Source of the DNA: Paragyromitra xinjiangensis
Taxonomy: Eukaryota; Ascomycota; Pezizomycetes; Pezizales; Discinaceae
Direction: 5' to 3'
Assembly: GCA_038503065.1 (NCBI GenBank)
Contig: JBCAMK010000001.1
Coordinates: forward strand, 806,001-870,000
Length of the DNA: 64,000 bases
The translations under genes and the position numbers were made by a program. Below, piece after piece: positions 60,044 to 64,000 of this stretch (position 1 is its first letter; each line of letters starts with the position of its first letter). The notes beneath the pieces are model-generated. The model ran no database searches. It was given only the letters and a program-made list of their open reading frames with translations, and was not told where the DNA came from.

Positions 60044-62297
60044 ATTGATGCAGTAGTTCTGTCAGAATGATACCATCCTTTTGTTCCTTTTGTCACGAAT
60101 GGGTTTTGTCTTATGTTAGTCATAATCTTGTAATGGAATTCATGGCAAATAGTTGAGCTTGGGATTTCGTTTTTATAGCTCGTTATTTTATTTTATTTTT
60201 GCGGGTTCTGTTCTTTTGGTGATGTGAAATGAAGTTTTGGAATGGTTTTGCTAGGCCTTTTTTACTAGCAGTTCCTGGTAGATCATCCTAGGGAGGTATA
60301 ATGAATGGTCATTGTAATATATGGACAGAAAGAGAATGTATTAAGATACTTTGATGTCTTAGATCTCGAAAGTCTTGACCATGGGGTCCTACCCAGCTAT
60401 GACGAATTTTCAGGTGGATTGGTATTGGACAGCCGTAGAAAACCCCTATTACTCTTAGAACTTTAGCCACACTCTTGAACCTGATGCTGGTGAAATGTTA
60501 CCTACATATAATCTTTATTCTATGCATCCATGTATGTGCTGGTATTTAAACAGGATGATAGGATGGAGCTTAAAGTAAGATTTGTTCTTGTGCAGTGTTA
60601 AATATACAAACTTCCAACTAGCGCCAGCTCCCTTGAGGAAACAACCTCTCAAGAAGACTGAATCACAATGTTAATCTTATTCAAGCTACAAAAACAGTGT
60701 GTAGATTCTAGATCTTAGCATCGAAACCGGACCGAACCAGTTCTCGAGCTGACTTATACCGTGTTAATTGATATAAATACTGCCACCAACTGACGCTCTC
60801 ACACAAACTAGGGATCTCTAACGCTCTGCTAAGTATTTTGTGTTTATTTTGGGCCCTTTTTTCCCCCTTTCCACATACCTTGCATGTTGGTTGTATTTAA
60901 AACGCTAGCTAGAAGGAAGAACGAGTGAGAGTTCGTGATATATAGATTTCATGACACTTCGGTAATCTCTATAGGCTGTTTTCTTCATCCATAATGTTTT
61001 AGCTATAAGCAGGATTAGCGGGGCTACCCGCAGGAGCCCTGAGAGGTCGTCAGGAACAGCTACAGGTATGCTCGGAAGCCCTAGTAGAATCGGGATTACT
61101 GCCTTTCCTAAGCAGGATCTCCATTGGAATATCGGGAACTGGTAATTCCCTACCATATACATAAATGACCTTGACCTAGAGTTGAAACGCCTGAATTGGG
61201 ATAGGGCCAGCAAGAGTTCATTCTTGGAATGACGGGAACCCGAAGACTAGTCGCTCGACCATACCTAAGCGCCATTAGAGCAGAGAAAGTATTGAGAAAT
61301 TTAGACTTCTAAGCGATAAAACTACCGGAGTCTAGCAGGACTGTATATATACTCAGTGGGGGTTCAGAGTAGGATCATTGGAGGTACCTGTCCTTTGGGC
61401 GGAGGAGGCAGGAAAGTTGCCTGTCAATCATCTGGTAGAGAGGATCAACTCGTTCCCTTAGATCATGACCGCTGGAACAGGGTCACACGAAAAGGTTCAG
61501 GTCAATACCATCGGCAGACGAGCGGTATTTTGCGGTGATTAAAGGAGCAGGGAGGAATTGTCACCGTTGACGCTGGTGATAGCTGATGGGCGAGGATGGA
61601 GCGGGCACTAGGGACGATAGGGAAGAGGGGATTGAATGAAAAAAAGCTTCACCGTCCCGAGGGCAGATGGGTTGAGGATTACGGAGGCCATTAGCGAGAT
61701 AGAAGACTGGGCTGTAATTTTCTAACTAAGACTACCCTGTGAGATATAGGTAGATGGTCAACTACGACTAATATTTAAGGATGGTTTTTGGCGCTTCTTT
61801 CAACTTTTTGAAGACTAGTTGAAAACTACCCATCACAGGCCAGTTATTATCCAAACTATACGGTAAACCCCTAGCATAAGTACTGCTTTTCCAGGTCGAG
61901 TCCACGGTCTTTCCGCTAGCATATTTTATGCATTGTAAGGATACGCGCCAATTTGACGATCATTAAAGAATTTTTTCTATTCTGTAGGGACTCCTGCTGC
62001 GGCTGCCAGAAACATTCTCTCCGCTTATCCCAGATGGCTTACCATCAACATCACACTGGCGTTCAATGTGTGATTCCGCATCCCTTGTGCCTCCTCCTTG
62101 ATCTAGGTTGGCATAAGCCTCCGTCAAGCCCTACCTTGTGTGTAATTCCTCATGACTCCAGTCACCAGTAATACTTTCTTGTCGAGATTTGCTCATAGCC
62201 AGTACGCTGCATCCTTGCCCTTAGCTTAACCAACTATATCTCCCGCCATCGATAGAATAGGTTTTAGCCCTAGCCCCTTGCTCACCTATCTTGATTA

Positions 62298-62458
62298 GAC
62301 GCCTCCACGGTCCACCCGGACACACCCCCCCCAATCCAGACAGACAATGATTGGTTAATATTTGGTAGAGAATTCCTGCTTGAGCAGCAAAGAAGCTGGT
62401 TGCGACGCTAGAAACTTTCCTATTCCCGTTAGCTGTCCGTGTGGACCGTGAAGGCGTC
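62298..62458. mobile_element. Tc1/mariner- or pogo-like MITE
   Basis: Terminal inverted repeats of 25 bp (62298-62322 beginning GACGCCTCCACGG, and 62434-62458 ending CCGTGAAGGCGTC) match at 23 positions. TA dinucleotides abut both ends (62296-62297 and 62459-62460), the duplication expected of Tc1/mariner/pogo transposases. The 111-bp interior is non-coding. Size and structure fit a MITE mobilised in trans. Confidence 0.8.
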
Positions 62459-63389
62459 TACATCGAAAGTGGCGTGGAAGTGATGATTGGCGATGTTGAT
62501 ACTCTAACCCTTGCAATTTCTGGAACTGGAGTGAGATATGTAAGCCTAGTTGCCACCTTTTCCCAAGAAAGCAGCCAGAAGGGTAATAGAAATAGATTTT
62601 GTGCGGTTTAATCCAGATGAAACAACAGCCTATGAACTTGCACGGCCTGGCCTGCCAAGGCGATGTGAGTAGGACTCGAGTGGCAACGGCTTAATTATGT
62701 GTGGTCCATCCGATCGAGAATTGGAACTGGGATAGAATCTTGTTTACTATGTCAGTAGTAAGCAATCAACCGAGATCTGCGCAAAGTATTTCTCGCTCAT
62801 GTACTCACCTCCTACCGGCCCGACGGAGTTTACGTTTGACTTCGTTGAGATTTAAATTATAGAACCGTGTATATAGAGTGAGGTGGGAGTAGTTAGGCAC
62901 GGAAGAGTCCTCTGTTTAGCCTTACCGTCTCGGCTCCCGCGGATAGCCTGAGACATGCGCGTCACAAAGCATGATGTCTGATAACGGTCAACTGGTCCGT
63001 GCGGGGTTTGGTGACTGATGAGTATAATAATTCTCCAACACAATTAGTTTTTGAGTCAGCCTGCCAGCAGAGTCAAGCTGGGGGCCAAACAGGAATCATT
63101 GAGGAACTTGACTTTGTTCGCAATTCTCGCTTTGAAATCTATTTGTGAATTAATAAAGAGCTAGCCGACATTAACTAGCGGTGACTCTACAATCTGACTC
63201 GACAGGGAAACGAGTTGCACCGCTGCACAGACGATTCAAAACATTTAGGAAGAGCAGTCACTCTGAACAACCTGGGAAAAAAATGCACACAAAGGCAGAG
63301 CATTTGTCAGTCAACAATCGCCCCACCTTCTGTATTCGTCTCTCCCAGCCAATCACGGCCCTTGTTATCCAAATTTAAAACGCAGCCAA

Positions 63390-63672
63390 CCCCTCACCCG
63401 CACAACCCCTCACTTTTCCTTTCTCTTGCCCTCATCCCTTCTTCTTTTTCTCTCCTCTTCTCATCACCGCCTGCTGCTGCTGTTGTTCCACGCTCGATCG
63501 GACGACTTGCTCTGCCAGGTTCTTTACTTGCAAAGCAACAATTCGTATGTATACTTCTATCAATTGATATATTTATCTTATAGCTAATAAAGATACTAAA
63601 GACGAGAAGATCTTTCTCCCTTTCTACCAGAAAAAAGTTATTCACCAGGATTTTTAGAAAAAATCCGTCAAG
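63390..63672 (+). promoter_or_regulatory. C/T-rich promoter and leader of eEF2
   Basis: A pyrimidine-rich tract (about 63405-63475, many CTTTTC and TCTC runs) and CTGCTGCTG precede the eEF2 start. Such tracts mark highly expressed housekeeping promoters in filamentous fungi. A GTATGT at 63545 could be the donor of a 5' UTR intron; its acceptor is not clear. Confidence 0.4.
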
Positions 63673-64000
63673 ATGGTTAAGTGAGTTTTTCTGCCCTTTC
63701 CTACGTTTTCTTCCTTCATCCTCGTGGGATGAGGTGCTATTATCATAGAACTTCAAGGCTAACTGTTATTGTTTGTAATTTTTTAGTTTCACTGTCGACC
63801 AGATCCGTGGCTTGATGGACAAGGTTACGAACGTTCGTAACATGTCTGTCATTGCTCACGGTAAGACCTACAGAATTCTTTTCTTCAATTCTTTTACATG
63901 GACTAACTAATGATTTATTTGCAGTCGATCACGGAAAATCTACCTTGACCGACTCTCTCGTTCAGCGAGCTGGTATTATTTCTGCCGCTAAGGCGGGTGA
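63673..64000 (+). CDS. Elongation factor 2, 5' end (continues past window)
   Basis: Exons 63673-63680 (8 nt: ATG GTT AA), 63787-63860 and 63925 onwards. The translated start is [15 protein letters not shown], then [17 protein letters not shown] and [18 protein letters not shown], the unmistakable N-terminus of eukaryotic eEF2. AHVDHGKST is the G1/P-loop that binds GTP. eEF2 moves tRNA and mRNA through the ribosome after each peptide bond. Only 52 of about 840 residues lie in the window. The tiny first coding exon followed by a 106-nt intron is a layout seen in other ascomycete eEF2 genes. Confidence 0.97.

Larger units (their letters stand above)
60044..63672. other. Gene-free interval with a MITE
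   Basis: This 3.6-kb interval lies between the MFS permease and eEF2. No gene is supported; the largest frames (about 100-120 codons) carry no motifs. A 161-bp terminal-inverted-repeat element lies at 62298-62458. From about 63390 the sequence becomes strongly C/T-rich, marking the eEF2 promoter and leader. Confidence 0.5.

Noticed and set aside
60905..61213. 102-codon minus-strand frame with hydrophobic stretches
   Set aside because: There is no recognisable family, no intron signals and AT-rich context. It is likely chance.
1..64000. tRNA and 5S rRNA genes
   Set aside because: I looked for GGTTCGAnTCC-type B boxes with an upstream A box, and for the 5S core. The few partial matches (for example 9021, 28256, 38728) are within exons or lack an A box and acceptor stem.
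1..64000. CRISPR arrays, prokaryotic operons or ribosome-binding sites
   Set aside because: The window is eukaryotic nuclear DNA with spliceosomal introns; such features are not expected and none was seen.

Overview
The window is nuclear DNA of a filamentous ascomycete (Pezizomycotina). Introns are about 45-75 nt, start GTANGT-like, carry a CTAAC-type branch site and end in YAG. Gene content is typical of that group: Csf1, Gpi16, Spc1, an Spp382/TFIP11-type G-patch protein, fibrillarin, Noc2, Esf1, a GH35 beta-galactosidase, an ACS-family MFS permease and eEF2. I cannot place it to genus from sequence alone. All exon structures were worked out by hand from frames, splice signals and family conservation.

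Layout. 1-7,985 (-): CSF1, a giant bridge-like lipid-transfer protein whose 3' end lies outside the window. 8,629-10,953 (+): a TMEM184/DUF300 membrane protein, divergent from CSF1. 13,192-13,473 (+): a small secreted six-cysteine protein. 14,269-14,684 (+): signal peptidase subunit SPC1, convergent with GPI16 (15,015-17,053, -). 17.3-18.8 kb: weak, probably decayed coding sequence. 19,244-22,241 (-): G-patch splicing factor, divergent from NOP1/fibrillarin (22,626-23,947, +). 26,820-27,818 (+): an unrecognised protein with an N-terminal myristoylation-like motif and seven tandem 7-residue repeats. 29,870-32,270 (-) NOC2 and 32,539-34,605 (+) ESF1 form a head-to-head ribosome-biogenesis pair. 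37,200-38,190 (-): NmrA-like oxidoreductase. 39,172-40,149 (+): atypical dual-specificity phosphatase. 41,921-42,823 (+): Rossmann-fold protein. 43,143-46,585 (-): secreted beta-galactosidase. 48,049-50,054 (-): polytopic membrane protein of unknown function. 50-58.3 kb is gene-poor and AT-rich and contains a hAT-type non-autonomous element. 58,317-60,043 (+): MFS permease. 62.3 kb: a mariner/pogo-like MITE. 63,673 to the end (+): the 5' end of eEF2.

Functional themes. Two groups of housekeeping genes stand out. One is nucleolar and translation-related (NOP1, NOC2, ESF1, eEF2, with the splicing factor beside NOP1). The other belongs to the ER and secretory pathway (CSF1, SPC1, GPI16). The secreted beta-galactosidase, small secreted protein and MFS permease are accessory functions. 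The most interesting non-genic signals are two paralogous, oppositely oriented inverted-repeat elements around NOC2-ESF1 whose arms show a compensatory change, two well-bounded MITEs, a shared 45-bp dispersed repeat, and an intergenic excess of the palindrome TACATGTA.
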